Shown here in pieces: positions 16,436-25,737 of a DNA stretch of 64,000 nt. Position numbers and translations under genes: made by a program. The notes under the pieces are model-generated. The model did not search any database, was not told the origin of the DNA, and saw nothing but the letters and a program-made list of their open reading frames with translations. The stretch covers positions 558,001 to 622,000 of the forward strand of contig NZ_QMEL01000001.1 of assembly GCF_003390885.1 (NCBI RefSeq), given 5' to 3'. The DNA comes from Pelagibacterium sediminicola (lineage in GTDB: Bacteria; Pseudomonadota; Alphaproteobacteria; Rhizobiales; Devosiaceae). The stretch's first letter is position 1, and every line of letters starts with the position of its first letter.

Positions 16436-17644
16436 TTATTCGACCGGGCCGACGGCGACGAATTCGCCGTTCTCGATGGTGTATTCGACGATCACGCCGG
16501 CGACGTCGCCCGCCTCGTCGAATTCATGGGTGCCCGAAGCGCCTTCGTAGTTGATGTCGGCGCCATCGGCGATGAGTTGCTTGGCCTTTTCCCATTCGCC
16601 CGGCAGGATCACTTCGCCCGGGCCGCTGGCGATTTCGCGCAGTGCGGCGGAAACGCCCTCACGGTCGGCCGAGCCGTTCTTCTCGATGGCCAGCGCCAGC
16701 ATGAAAGCGGCGTCATAGGTCTGGGTCGAATAAACGGCGTCCGGAACCAGCCCGGCATCGGTGGCAAGCTGGGTATAGATCGAGGCGCCCTCACCTTCAT
16801 ACGTGCCCGCGCGGGTGATGATCATGCCCTCGACCGAGGAAGGATCGATGCCGTTGAAGATGCCGTCGCCCACCATGCCGTCGGCACCGATGAAGCGGGT
16901 AAACTCGCCGCTTTCGGTGGCCTGGCGCAGGATGGTCTGCCCCGAGCCCGAGGCATAGGCGAGGATCACCAGATCCATCGCGCCCGAGGAGGCGAGGTTG
17001 CCAAGCTCGGCGCGATAGTCGGCCTTGCCTTCTTCATGGGCGAGGCTGGCCAGCACCGAGCCGCCATTGGCTTCGTACTGGGCGGTGAAGTCGTTGGCCA
17101 GGCCCGCGCCATAGTCGTTGTTGACGTAGGTCACGGCGACCTCGTTGATGCCCTTGGAGAGCAGCAGGTCGGCCAGCTTGACACCCTGGAAGGAGTCCGA
17201 GGGCGTAGTGCGGAAGATGAGGTCGTTGTCGTCGAGCGTGGTCAGCGCACCGGCGGTGGAGGCCGGCGAGATCATGACGACATTGCCCGGAATGGCGGCG
17301 GTGTTGGCCGCGCCGATGGTGGCGCCCGTGCAGCCCGAACCGACGATGGCAACCACGTTTTCGCTGTTGACCAGACGGTCGGCCGCCGTGCCGGCGGTGG
17401 TCGCATCGCAGGCCGTGTCGGCCAGAACGTGCGTCAGGGTCTGGCCATCGAGAATGCCGCCCTGTTCGTTGACGTGAGCGATCGCCAGTTCGCCGCCGGC
17501 AACGATGCCGGGAGCCATGGATTCGATCGGACCCGTCATGTCCATCAGGATGCCCAGCTTTACGTCCTGCCCAAGGGCGGGAACGGCAGCACCCAGCACG
17601 CCGGTGGCGACCGCAAGGGTCAGAGCTTTCTTGAACTTATGCAT
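16436..17644 (-). CDS. ABC transporter substrate-binding protein, Leu/Ile/Val-binding (LivK) family
   Basis: This 402-residue periplasmic protein has a signal peptide (cleavage near ALGQ-DVKLG) and a type I binding-protein fold. Diagnostic blocks are KLGILMDMTGPIES, AVGSGCTGATIGAAN-like VGSGCTGATIGA, VMISPASTAGALT and the TYVNNDYGAGLANDF hinge region. GAGGGAA precedes the ATG. It is convergent with livGFHM and is almost certainly the receptor for that transporter. A terminator follows. The ligand is not predictable. Confidence 0.92.
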   Translation of the reverse strand: MHKFKKALTLAVATGVLGAAVPALGQDVKLGILMDMTGPIESMAPGIVAGGELAIAHVNEQGGILDGQTLTHVLADTACDATTAGTAADRLVNSENVVAIVGSGCTGATIGAANTAAIPGNVVMISPASTAGALTTLDDNDLIFRTTPSDSFQGVKLADLLLSKGINEVAVTYVNNDYGAGLANDFTAQYEANGGSVLASLAHEEGKADYRAELGNLASSGAMDLVILAYASGSGQTILRQATESGEFTRFIGADGMVGDGIFNGIDPSSVEGMIITRAGTYEGEGASIYTQLATDAGLVPDAVYSTQTYDAAFMLALAIEKNGSADREGVSAALREIASGPGEVILPGEWEKAKQLIADGADINYEGASGTHEFDEAGDVAGVIVEYTIENGEFVAVGPVE

Positions 17645-17887
17645 GAATATTCCCTCAATGTTCGTTACCGCAGTCCACGTTTACGCCGCGACCCGTCGTT
17701 CTGACTGTGCGCTGCGGCAGGGCCGGGGGCCACTCGTTGACTCCCTCCGGCGCGAAGGATTGCACATTCATGGCCATGGAGTCACCAGAATTTGTGCTCT
17801 ATTTCGTCCGTTGTGTCAGTTGCTTAACGGCGCCGCTTTTGTCAATTTCAGCCGTTCGGAAACAGGTAAAGGACCGCCGGGAAGGTG

Positions 17888-18958
17888 ATGGGCCGCAAAT
17901 TCTTGCAGATCGTTGCGATCCTTGCAGCCGCGCTCGCCCCGGTGGCCGGATCGGCGCAGGTGCAGACCCTTGAGACCCGCGTCCTGGGCGCCATGAGCGC
18001 GCCGCGCGAGGCCGCGCCTGCCGATCCGTGTGCGTCGGGAGCCTTCACCATCGCCGAGATGGGCTGGCCGTCGGCGGCGATTCTTGCCCACATCCACGCC
18101 AAGGTCATTGCCGCGCAGTTCCAGTGCCCCGTCCGGCTGGTGGCGGGCGATCCGGAAGCCACTATCTCCTCGATGACCACGACCCGCCAGCCCGCGCTCG
18201 CGCCCGAGATCTGGGCCTCGCGCCACGCCGATCTGTGGAACGGGGCGCTGGGGGCGCAAAGCGTGCGCGCGGCGGGCGATACCTTTACCGGCGGGCCGCT
18301 GGAAGCCTGGTTCGTGCCCCGCTATGTGCGCGAAAACCATCCGGGGCTGACCACGGCCAGCGGGCTGGGCGATTATTGGCGGGTCTTTGCCGCCAGCGGG
18401 GCGGAAAAGGGCGAACTGCTGTCCTGCCCCTCCGAATGGGCCTGCGCCCTGACGACGCCCAAGATGATCGATGCCTATGGGCTGGGGGAGCGGTTCGCCG
18501 CAACCGAGCCGTTCGACAGGTTCACGCTCGACAGGACATTGAGCGACAGGGTGACCCGGCGCGAACCGGCGCTCGCCTATTACTGGCAGCCCAACGGGCT
18601 CATCGACCGGCTCGATCTCGTGCCGCTCGACATGGGCCCGTTCGATCTGGGCAACGCCCAGTGCATGGCGCTTGCCGATTGTGTGCCGTTCGGGCCTTCG
18701 AGCTATGCCCCCGATACGGTGGTGATCGCGGCAGCCGAATGGGTGTTTACCGATGCTCCCCGGATCGCCGCCTATCTGGGCCGGGCGCAGATGCCGCTGG
18801 CCGAGATGAACCGGCTGCTGAACTGGCAGGCCGAGAACGAAGCCAGCGCCGACGAGGCGGCCACCCATTTCATCGTCACCCGACCCGAAATCTGGCAGGA
18901 CTGGACGGGGGTGGATGAGGGGAGCGAGGCGCGTCCCCGGAGGGGAGATGCCCCATAA
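17888..18958 (+). CDS. Osmoprotectant-type (OpuAC/ProX) substrate-binding protein, orphan
   Basis: This 356-residue secreted protein has a signal peptide ending near GSAQ-VQT. The OpuAC-like fold is suggested by FTIAEMGWPSAAILAHIHAKV, the aromatic-rich WFVPRYVRENHP loop and ALAYYWQPNGLIDRLDL, where Trp and Tyr would form a quaternary-amine cage. Two Cys pairs could form disulfides. The start is ATG at 17888, with GTG at 17885 also possible. No permease or ATPase lies beside it, so it either serves a transporter elsewhere or is a sensor. Betaine or choline binding is inferred from the family. Confidence 0.8.
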   Translation: MGRKFLQIVAILAAALAPVAGSAQVQTLETRVLGAMSAPREAAPADPCASGAFTIAEMGWPSAAILAHIHAKVIAAQFQCPVRLVAGDPEATISSMTTTRQPALAPEIWASRHADLWNGALGAQSVRAAGDTFTGGPLEAWFVPRYVRENHPGLTTASGLGDYWRVFAASGAEKGELLSCPSEWACALTTPKMIDAYGLGERFAATEPFDRFTLDRTLSDRVTRREPALAYYWQPNGLIDRLDLVPLDMGPFDLGNAQCMALADCVPFGPSSYAPDTVVIAAAEWVFTDAPRIAAYLGRAQMPLAEMNRLLNWQAENEASADEAATHFIVTRPEIWQDWTGVDEGSEARPRRGDAP

Positions 18959-19081
18959 AGGGCTGGGCGCTGTTTTGTCGTGTTATCGCACCTCAAAAGT
19001 GGTATCGAGTGTCGTTGATAGCGCGCCGGCGGCCCCCGAAAGGGCCATTCGGCGTCAGACTGGCAAGCGGGAGTAGCGATC

Positions 19082-19504
19082 TTGGACATCAAAAAGATCA
19101 ACGATCGAGTGAGCGTTGCGGGACAGATCCAGCCAGAGGACGTCGCCGCCATCAAGGCGGCCGGGTTCGTCGCCATCGTCAACAATCGTCCCGACGGCGA
19201 GGCTCCCGACCAGCCCGCAGGGGGCGAGCTTGCCGCTGCCGCGCGGGAGGCGGGGATCGACTATGTCGAGATTCCCATGGGCCGGGAAGGTGTGACCCCC
19301 GAGATGGTCGCAGCGACCCGCGACGTCTTTGCAAGCCATGACGGGCCGATCTTTTGCTTTTGCCGCTCGGGCACGCGCTCGACGACACTGTGGGCGCTGA
19401 GCCAGGCGGGAGAACGCGACAGTGGGGAGATCGTCTCCGCGGCGGCGCATGCCGGGTATGACATAAGCCATCTGGCCGGGCATCTCGACAAGCCGCTATC
19501 ATAG
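19082..19504 (+). CDS. Stand-alone DUF442 (TIGR01244) rhodanese/phosphatase-like protein
   Basis: This 140-residue protein of the DUF442 family has an N-terminal DIKKINDRVSVAGQI motif and the active-site loop FCFCRSGTRSTTLWA. CRSGTR is the six-residue loop type of rhodanese sulfurtransferases. In Blh-type proteins this domain is fused to a persulfide dioxygenase; here it is alone. The start is TTG at 19082 with GGGAGTAG upstream, matching the conserved N-terminus. It is cytoplasmic with no signal peptide. Sulfur-transfer versus phosphatase activity is not settled by sequence. Confidence 0.85.
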   Translation: MDIKKINDRVSVAGQIQPEDVAAIKAAGFVAIVNNRPDGEAPDQPAGGELAAAAREAGIDYVEIPMGREGVTPEMVAATRDVFASHDGPIFCFCRSGTRSTTLWALSQAGERDSGEIVSAAAHAGYDISHLAGHLDKPLS

Positions 19505-19663
19505 GCTTGCGCCTGTCGGGAACGCGTACCGGGCTTTCCTGGCCGCCGCTCGTGCCGCCCCTGCGGCGCTCATAGTCAGTTTCCAGTCGCCGAGGGATGC
19601 GGGCCGCGCCCTTGCCGGCCAGTCCGGCTCTGGAACATCAGGAAAAAAAGGGGACCAGCCTGA

Positions 19664-22600
19664 ATGACGATCAAGAAAATCCTTGTCGCCAACCGTAGCG
19701 AAATCGCCATCCGCGTGTTCCGGGCGGCCAACGAATTGGGGCTCAGGACGGTTGCTGTGTTCGCCGAAGAAGACAAGCTGGCGCTGCACAGGTTCAAGGC
19801 TGACGAGGCGTATCTGATCGGCCAGGGGCTGGGGCCGGTCGAAGCCTATCTCCAGATCGATGAATATATCCGCGTGGCGCGGATTTCGGGGGCCGATGCG
19901 ATCCATCCCGGCTATGGATTGCTGGCGGAAAGCCCCGAATTTGCCGATGCGTGCGCCGATGCGGGCATTGTCTTTATCGGACCCGACGCCAAGACCATGC
20001 GCGATCTGGGCAACAAGGTCGCGGCGCGCAATATGGCGCTGAGGGCCGGGGTGCCGGTGGTGCCGGCGACCGAACCCCTGCCCGACGATCTCGATGAAGT
20101 GGCGAAAATGGCCGAAGCGATCGGCTATCCGCTGATGCTCAAGGCAAGCTGGGGCGGGGGCGGACGCGGCATGCGCCGCATCACGTCCGCCAAGGAATTG
20201 CGCCACGAGGTCTCCGAAGGCAAGCGCGAGGCCAAGGCCGCGTTCGGCAAGGACGAGATGTATCTCGAAAAGCTCGTCGAGCGGGCCCGGCACGTCGAGG
20301 TGCAACTGCTCGGGGACGATCACGGCAATCTGGTCCACCTTTACGAGCGCGACTGCTCGGTGCAGCGGCGCAACCAGAAGGTGGTCGAGCGCGCGCCTGC
20401 ACCCTATCTCTCGCCGGAAACGCGCGAGGCGCTGACCGAGGCGGCGCTGAAGCTCGGGCGGGCGGCGAATTATCGCTGCGCGGGGACGGTCGAGTTCCTG
20501 ATGGATGCCGACAGCGACCAATTCTACTTCATCGAGGTCAACCCGCGCATCCAGGTCGAACACACGGTGACCGAGGAGGTGACCGGGATCGATATCGTCA
20601 AGGCGCAAATCCGGGTGATGGACGGGGCGGCGATCGGCACGCCCGAGTCCGGTGTGCCGCCGCAGGACAAGATCAGGCTCAACGGTCACGCGCTGCAATG
20701 CCGGGTGACGACCGAGGACCCGGAGGAAAACTTCATCCCCGATTATGGCCGCATCACCGCCTATCGCGGAGCGACGGGGTTCGGCGTGCGGCTCGATGGC
20801 GGCACGGCCTATGCGGGCGCCATCATCACCCGCTATTACGATCCGCTGCTCGAAAAGGTCACCACCTGGGCGCCGACGGCCGAGGAAACCATCGCGCGCA
20901 TGCACCGGGCCTTGCGCGAATTCCGCATCCGGGGCGTCTCGACCAATCTGGCGTTCCTCGAAAACATCATCACCCACCCCAAATTCCGCGACAACACCTA
21001 TGCCACGCGCTTCATCGACGAGACGCCCGAGCTGTTCCATATGGAAAAGCGCAAGGACCGGGCGACCAAGCTTTTGACCTATATGGCGGACGTGACGGTC
21101 AACGGGCACCCGGAGGTGCGCGACAGGCCGCGCCCGCCGGCCCACGCCACGGTGCCGGTCATTCCCGACTATCCCCCGCTGCCGGTGATCGAGGGCTCGC
21201 GCCAGATCCTCGAGCGCGACGGCCCCACGGGGCTTGCGGACTGGATGACGCGCCAGAAGCGGGTGCTCTTTACCGACACCACCATGCGCGACGGGCACCA
21301 GTCCCTGCTGGCGACCCGGATGCGCACTTATGATATCGCGCGGATCGCGGGCGCCTACAGCCGGGGCCTGCCGAATCTTTTCTCGCTCGAATGCTGGGGC
21401 GGGGCGACGTTCGACGTCGCCATGCGGTTCTTGAACGAAGACCCGTGGGAACGGCTTCAAAAGGTGCGCGAGGGCGCGCCCAATATCCTCATGCAAATGC
21501 TTTTGCGCGGCGCCAACGGAGTGGGCTACACTTCCTATCCCGACAATGTCGTGCAGTTCTTCGTTGAAAAGGCCGCCGAGGGCGGGGTCGATATCTTCCG
21601 CGTGTTCGACAGCCTCAACTGGGTCGAGAACATGCGCGTGGCGATGGACGCGGTCAACGCAGCGGGCAAGGTCTGCGAGGGAACGCTCTGCTACACCGGC
21701 GACATGCTCGATCCCGACCGGGCCAAATATGACCTCAAATATTACGTCTCGCTGGCCAAAGAGCTTGAGGCGGCGGGTGCGCACGTGCTGGGCGTCAAGG
21801 ACATGGCCGGGCTGATGAAGCCCGCTGCCGCCCGAAAACTCTTTGCAACGCTCAAGCAGGAAATCGGCCTGCCGATCCATTTCCATACCCACGACACCTC
21901 CGGGGCGGCGGCGGCCACGGTATTGGCGGCGTGCGAGGCGGGGGTCGACGCGGTCGATGCGGCGATGGACGCCTTTTCGGGCACGACCAGCCAGCCGACA
22001 CTGGGCTCGCTCGTTGCGGCCCTGGCCGGCACCGAGCGCGACGCCGGGCTCGATGCCAAAGCCATCCGCGAAATCTCGTTTTACTGGGAAGCGGTACGGA
22101 TGCAGTACCGGGCCTTCGAATCCGATCTCAAGGGTGGGGCCTCGGAAGTCTATCTCCATGAGATGCCGGGCGGCCAGTTCACCAATTTGAAGGAGCAGGC
22201 CCGTTCGATGGGGCTCGAAACCCGCTGGCACGAGGTGGCGCAGACCTATGCGGACGTGAACAAGATGTTCGGGGACATCGTCAAGGTCACCCCGTCATCG
22301 AAAGTGGTGGGCGACATGGCGCTGGCCATGGTCTCGTCCAGCCTCACCCGGGCCGATGTCGAAAACCCCGACAAGGAAATCGCCTTTCCCGATTCGGTGG
22401 TGGGGTTCTTTGCCGGCGATCTCGGCCAGCCGCCGGGAGGCTTTCCCGAGAAGCTGCAGAAAAAGGTTCTCAAGGGCAAGATTGCCATGACCAAGCGGCC
22501 CGGAGCCTATCTCAAGCCCGCCGATCTGGCTGCGGAAAGAGAAAAGGCCGAGGAGGCCGCCGGGGGCGAACTCGATGACTTCCGGCTGGCGTCCTACCTC

Positions 22601-23104
22601 ATGTATCCCAAGGTCTTTACCGAGTTCGCCAAGGCGCAAGACACCTACGGGCCGACCGAAGTGCTGCCCACGCCGGTCTATTTTTACGGGCTCGCTCCCA
22701 CCGACGAGATCATGGTCGATCTCGAAAAGGGCAAGACCATGGTGGTGCAGTATCTGGGGCGCTCGGAAACCGATGAGAAGGGGCGGGTGAAGGTGTTTTT
22801 CGACCTCAACGGCCAGCCGCGCACCATCGTCGTGCCGGATCGGCTGAAATCGGGGGATATCGCCGTGCGGCCCAAGGCGGTGCAGGACGATCCCAAACAG
22901 GTCGGCGCGCCGATGCCGGGGGTGGTTTCAACACTGGCGGTTGCGGTGGGCCAGCGCGTCGAGGCGGGGGACGTGCTGGTCTCGATCGAAGCCATGAAGA
23001 TGGAAACCGCCATCCACGCCGAAACGGGCGGCGTGGTTGCCGAGGTTCTGGTCAGACCCGGCGACCAGATCGATGCCAAGGATCTTCTGATCCGGCTGGA
23101 ATGA
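19664..23104 (+). CDS. pyc: Pyruvate carboxylase
   Basis: This 1146-residue single-chain biotin enzyme makes oxaloacetate from pyruvate, bicarbonate and ATP (anaplerosis). Domains in order are biotin carboxylase (about 1-455, start KKILVANRSEIAIRVFRAAN, ATP loop KASWGGGGRGMRR), carboxyltransferase (about 535-830, DTTMRDGHQSLLATRMRT), the allosteric/tetramerisation linker and the biotinyl domain (EAMKMET, biotinylated K1112). The length is full. AGGAAAAAAAGGGG lies upstream of the ATG. A large antisense open frame inside it is a shadow. Confidence 0.97.
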   Translation: MTIKKILVANRSEIAIRVFRAANELGLRTVAVFAEEDKLALHRFKADEAYLIGQGLGPVEAYLQIDEYIRVARISGADAIHPGYGLLAESPEFADACADAGIVFIGPDAKTMRDLGNKVAARNMALRAGVPVVPATEPLPDDLDEVAKMAEAIGYPLMLKASWGGGGRGMRRITSAKELRHEVSEGKREAKAAFGKDEMYLEKLVERARHVEVQLLGDDHGNLVHLYERDCSVQRRNQKVVERAPAPYLSPETREALTEAALKLGRAANYRCAGTVEFLMDADSDQFYFIEVNPRIQVEHTVTEEVTGIDIVKAQIRVMDGAAIGTPESGVPPQDKIRLNGHALQCRVTTEDPEENFIPDYGRITAYRGATGFGVRLDGGTAYAGAIITRYYDPLLEKVTTWAPTAEETIARMHRALREFRIRGVSTNLAFLENIITHPKFRDNTYATRFIDETPELFHMEKRKDRATKLLTYMADVTVNGHPEVRDRPRPPAHATVPVIPDYPPLPVIEGSRQILERDGPTGLADWMTRQKRVLFTDTTMRDGHQSLLATRMRTYDIARIAGAYSRGLPNLFSLECWGGATFDVAMRFLNEDPWERLQKVREGAPNILMQMLLRGANGVGYTSYPDNVVQFFVEKAAEGGVDIFRVFDSLNWVENMRVAMDAVNAAGKVCEGTLCYTGDMLDPDRAKYDLKYYVSLAKELEAAGAHVLGVKDMAGLMKPAAARKLFATLKQEIGLPIHFHTHDTSGAAAATVLAACEAGVDAVDAAMDAFSGTTSQPTLGSLVAALAGTERDAGLDAKAIREISFYWEAVRMQYRAFESDLKGGASEVYLHEMPGGQFTNLKEQARSMGLETRWHEVAQTYADVNKMFGDIVKVTPSSKVVGDMALAMVSSSLTRADVENPDKEIAFPDSVVGFFAGDLGQPPGGFPEKLQKKVLKGKIAMTKRPGAYLKPADLAAEREKAEEAAGGELDDFRLASYLMYPKVFTEFAKAQDTYGPTEVLPTPVYFYGLAPTDEIMVDLEKGKTMVVQYLGRSETDEKGRVKVFFDLNGQPRTIVVPDRLKSGDIAVRPKAVQDDPKQVGAPMPGVVSTLAVAVGQRVEAGDVLVSIEAMKMETAIHAETGGVVAEVLVRPGDQIDAKDLLIRLE

Positions 23105-23112
23105 AAAAAGAC

Positions 23113-23135
23113 GGGGCCGCCCGGGGGGCGGCTCC
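23113..23135. terminator. Hairpin terminator shared by pyc and the DUF3309 gene
   Basis: A 9-bp GC-rich stem (23113-23121 with 23127-23135, one G:T pair) lies between convergent genes. The minus strand continues GTCTTTTTTC, a good T-run; the plus strand has only CTTTAAAA. Confidence 0.7.
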
Positions 23136-23155
23136 GCCTTTAAAATGGATGCAGG

Positions 23156-23314
23156 TCAGATTCGTCCCATCAGCATCAGGATCACGACGACGACCAGGAT
23201 GACGCCGAGGATTCCGGTCGGGCCATAGCCCCATGATCGCGAATAGCCCCAGGACGGCAGCGCGCCGATCAGCAGCAAGACCAGAATAATCAGCAGGATG
23301 GTGGAAAGGCCCAT
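23156..23314 (-). CDS. DUF3309-type 52-residue membrane protein
   Basis: This short gene encodes MGLSTILLIILVLLLIGALP, then a SWGYSRSWGYGPTG turn and a second hydrophobic stretch ending MLMGRI. Two transmembrane segments around a conserved W/G/Y-rich centre are characteristic of the DUF3309 family, common in alphaproteobacteria and of unknown function. GAGGAG lies seven bases before the ATG and a terminator follows the stop, supporting a real gene. Confidence 0.85.
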   Translation of the reverse strand: MGLSTILLIILVLLLIGALPSWGYSRSWGYGPTGILGVILVVVVILMLMGRI

Positions 23315-23406
23315 TTCAATACTCCTCGCACGTCAATTCGTGTGAGCGGTAAAGTCATGGAGCGTGCATTTTGTTCCGATAACGTCGATTTTTGGGCAGA
23401 ACCGGT

Positions 23407-23757
23407 TCAGGACGGGTCCTGGAAACGCTCCCGGGCCGTGCCGTCGATGACGGGGCCCTCCCGACGCGCGGTGGCGGGGGCGGGAACCGGCAGGCGCGAG
23501 ACGATCCAGCTTACCATCAGCGGCACGAGGATGATGTCGTCGATCCAGCCGATGACGGGGATGACATCGGGCAGAAGATCGGTGGGCGTGACGAGATAAA
23601 GCACCGCAAAGAGCGTTGCCGCCTTGAGATAGAGCGGGGTCGTGGGCGCCCACAGCGCACGCCAGAGCAGGACGACCTCCTTGCGGAAACGCAGGAAGCG
23701 GGGCAGGGCCAACGAGAATAGTTTCTGGATCATGGGCCGTAAATCGTCATCGGCCAT
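23407..23757 (-). CDS. DUF1232 (YkvA-like) membrane protein
   Basis: This 116-residue protein contains the DUF1232 core [20 protein letters not shown] followed by [14 protein letters not shown], with one to two membrane segments. The family function is unknown. The start at 23757 (MADDDLRPM) was preferred; an ATG at 23799 would add 14 residues but leaves almost no space for the divergent ispG promoter. The C-terminus is Pro/Arg-rich and probably disordered. Confidence 0.85.
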   Translation of the reverse strand: MADDDLRPMIQKLFSLALPRFLRFRKEVVLLWRALWAPTTPLYLKAATLFAVLYLVTPTDLLPDVIPVIGWIDDIILVPLMVSWIVSRLPVPAPATARREGPVIDGTARERFQDPS

Positions 23758-23822
23758 CCCCGTTTCAAGAGGTGGCGGCGCGTCACATGCTTGTGACATT
23801 GCACCTTGATGGTCGAGAGCGT

Positions 23823-25103
23823 ATGTGTGGCACAGTCTTTAAGAAACCTTCGGAACACCAGATGGCGGGTCCACTGACACGCAGGAAGGCGGTCGGGGTC
23901 GATGTGGGCGGGGTGATGGTGGGTGGCGAACGCCCCATCGTCGTCCAGTCGATGACCAACACCGATACCGCCGATATCGATGCAACCGTGCGCCAGGTGA
24001 TGGCGCTGGCGCGGGCCGGCTCCGAGATCGTGCGCATCACGGTCGACCGCGACGAGGCCGCCGCCGCCGTGCCCCATATCCGCGACCGGCTGATGGTTTT
24101 TGGGGTCGACGTGCCGCTGGTGGGTGATTTTCATTACATCGGCCACAAGCTGCTTTCGGACCATCCCGCCTGTGCAGAGGCGCTGGCCAAATACCGGATC
24201 AACCCGGGCAATGTGGGCTTCCGCGACAAGCGCGACAAGCAGTTCTCTCAGATGATCGAGATCGCCAACACCCACGACAAGCCGGTGCGCATCGGGGTCA
24301 ACTGGGGTTCGCTCGATCAGGAATTGCTGACCGCCCTGATGGACGAGAATGCGGCACGCGCCGAACCCTGGAGCGCGGCGCATGTGCAGCGCGAGGCGAT
24401 TATCCGGTCCGCCATTCTTTCAGCCGAACGCGCCGAGGACCTGGGGATGGGGCGCGACAAGATCATCCTTTCCACCAAGGTGTCCGACGTCCAGCAACTG
24501 ATCGCCGTTTATCAGGACCTTGCCCAGCGCTGCGATTACGCGCTGCATCTGGGGCTGACCGAGGCGGGGATGGGCTCCAAGGGGATCGTTGCCTCTTCGG
24601 CGGCGATGGGCATCCTCTTGCAACAGGGGATCGGCGATACGATCCGCATTTCGCTGACCCCCGAGCCGGGCGGGGACCGGACGCTCGAGGTCAAGGTCGC
24701 CCAGGAACTGCTCCAGACCATGGGGTTTCGGCAGTTCGTGCCGGTGGTTGCCGCGTGTCCGGGCTGCGGGCGGACGACCTCGACGACATTCCAGACACTC
24801 GCCAAGGATATCCAGGACCACCTTTCAGGCTCGATGCCCGAATGGCGCGAAAAATATCCCGGTGTCGAGGCCCTGAGCGTTGCGGTGATGGGCTGCATCG
24901 TCAACGGGCCGGGGGAATCCAAGCACGCCGACATCGGCATCTCGCTCCCCGGAACCGGCGAAACCCCGTCCGCGCCGGTCTTCATCGAGGGCCGGAAGGT
25001 GGCAACGCTCAAGGGGGCGGACGTCGCCGACCAGTTCAAGAAGATGGTCGCGGACTATATCGAGAACCGGTTCGGCACAGGCAGGGCAAACGCGGCGGAG
25101 TAG
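23823..25103 (+). CDS. ispG: 4-hydroxy-3-methylbut-2-en-1-yl diphosphate synthase (IspG/GcpE)
   Basis: This 426-residue iron-sulfur enzyme carries out the penultimate step of the MEP isoprenoid pathway. The TIM-barrel part starts with [20 protein letters not shown] and [17 protein letters not shown]; the [4Fe-4S] cysteines are visible in [10 protein letters not shown] and [10 protein letters not shown]. Start choice is uncertain: ATG 23823 is used, while ATG 23862 ([10 protein letters not shown]) would give 413 residues. The IspA gene at 25.7 kb acts later in the same pathway. Confidence 0.95.
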   Translation: MCGTVFKKPSEHQMAGPLTRRKAVGVDVGGVMVGGERPIVVQSMTNTDTADIDATVRQVMALARAGSEIVRITVDRDEAAAAVPHIRDRLMVFGVDVPLVGDFHYIGHKLLSDHPACAEALAKYRINPGNVGFRDKRDKQFSQMIEIANTHDKPVRIGVNWGSLDQELLTALMDENAARAEPWSAAHVQREAIIRSAILSAERAEDLGMGRDKIILSTKVSDVQQLIAVYQDLAQRCDYALHLGLTEAGMGSKGIVASSAAMGILLQQGIGDTIRISLTPEPGGDRTLEVKVAQELLQTMGFRQFVPVVAACPGCGRTTSTTFQTLAKDIQDHLSGSMPEWREKYPGVEALSVAVMGCIVNGPGESKHADIGISLPGTGETPSAPVFIEGRKVATLKGADVADQFKKMVADYIENRFGTGRANAAE

Positions 25104-25105
25104 GT

Positions 25106-25423
25106 TTACTCGAAAAGTTCGGAATGGGTGCCGATGCGGGTGAAGACGATATCGTCATCCTCAACACGATAAACGAGCAGGAAATCGCCGCCAATGTGGC
25201 ATTCCCGGTGCCCCACCCAGTTTCCTTTCAGCGGATGATCCAGCCATTCGGGTCCGAGCGGCGCGTCGTTCCCGATCAGGAGCATCATCACGTGCTTGAG
25301 TTTGCCCATGTCAAAGCGTCCGGTTCGCGACAGCCTATCCCAATCCTTGCGGAAGGCTTTGGCGTAGCCGGTCGTTCTTGGGGGATTGGTGCGCTTACTC
25401 GTCGGTTTCTTTTTCGAGCGCAT
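25106..25423 (-). CDS. Type II toxin of the YafQ/RelE family
   Basis: This 105-residue basic protein has the YafQ pattern: TTGYAKAFRKDWDRL near the N-terminus, LDHPLKGNWVGHRECHI, and GDFLLVYRVEDDDIVFTRIGTHSELF at the C-terminus. In YafQ, catalytic His residues and the final Phe cleave mRNA on the ribosome; an equivalent His (in GTHSELFE) and Phe are present. It starts inside the end of the antitoxin gene (29-bp overlap), so translation is coupled. Confidence 0.9.
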   Translation of the reverse strand: MRSKKKPTSKRTNPPRTTGYAKAFRKDWDRLSRTGRFDMGKLKHVMMLLIGNDAPLGPEWLDHPLKGNWVGHRECHIGGDFLLVYRVEDDDIVFTRIGTHSELFE

Positions 25424-25673
25424 CGAATATTTCTTCTGCGGACTTAAAGCGCAAGCGGCGCTCTTTTATGATCTGATCAGCCTCTTCCATCGCCGCGCGG
25501 GTCTCGGCGTTGGGGACCTTCAGTTCAAAGGGAACGGCCTTGTCGCGAGCGACGCGAATGAGGGTCATGCGCAGAATGTCGGAAACCGTGAGCCCCATTT
25601 CCGCGAGAACGGCGGTGGCTTCATCTTTCACGTCTTCATCGATCCGGGCACGGACAACGGCATTGGCGGCCAT
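25395..25673 (-). CDS. RelB/DinJ-family antitoxin
   Basis: This 92-residue protein has a ribbon-helix-helix N-terminus (VVRARIDEDVKDEATAVLAE, then MGLTVSDILRMTLIRVARDKA) and a helical C-terminal toxin-wrapping region. It precedes and overlaps the toxin, the standard DinJ-YafQ order. AAGGAG lies nine bases before the ATG. A 12-bp palindrome just upstream is the likely autoregulatory operator. Confidence 0.92.
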   Translation of the reverse strand: MAANAVVRARIDEDVKDEATAVLAEMGLTVSDILRMTLIRVARDKAVPFELKVPNAETRAAMEEADQIIKERRLRFKSAEEIFDALEKETDE

Positions 25674-25686
25674 GGGAAAACTCCTT

Positions 25687-25705
25687 TTGTAGCTACAATG
25701 TAGCC
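25687..25705 (-). promoter_or_regulatory. Putative toxin-antitoxin operator
   Basis: The perfect palindrome TTGTAGCTACAA (25687-25698) is followed by another TGTAGC half-site, immediately upstream of the antitoxin ribosome site. Ribbon-helix-helix antitoxins bind such repeats to repress their own operon. Confidence 0.55.
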
Positions 25706-25737
25706 CAGGAGTTGCGTGATTTCAAGGTAACGCTCCG

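Noticed and set aside
19499-22231. A 910-codon open frame on the minus strand
   Set aside because: It lies antisense to pyruvate carboxylase, which has all family motifs. Its product is His/Arg-rich with no recognisable domain, as expected of GC-rich shadow frames.
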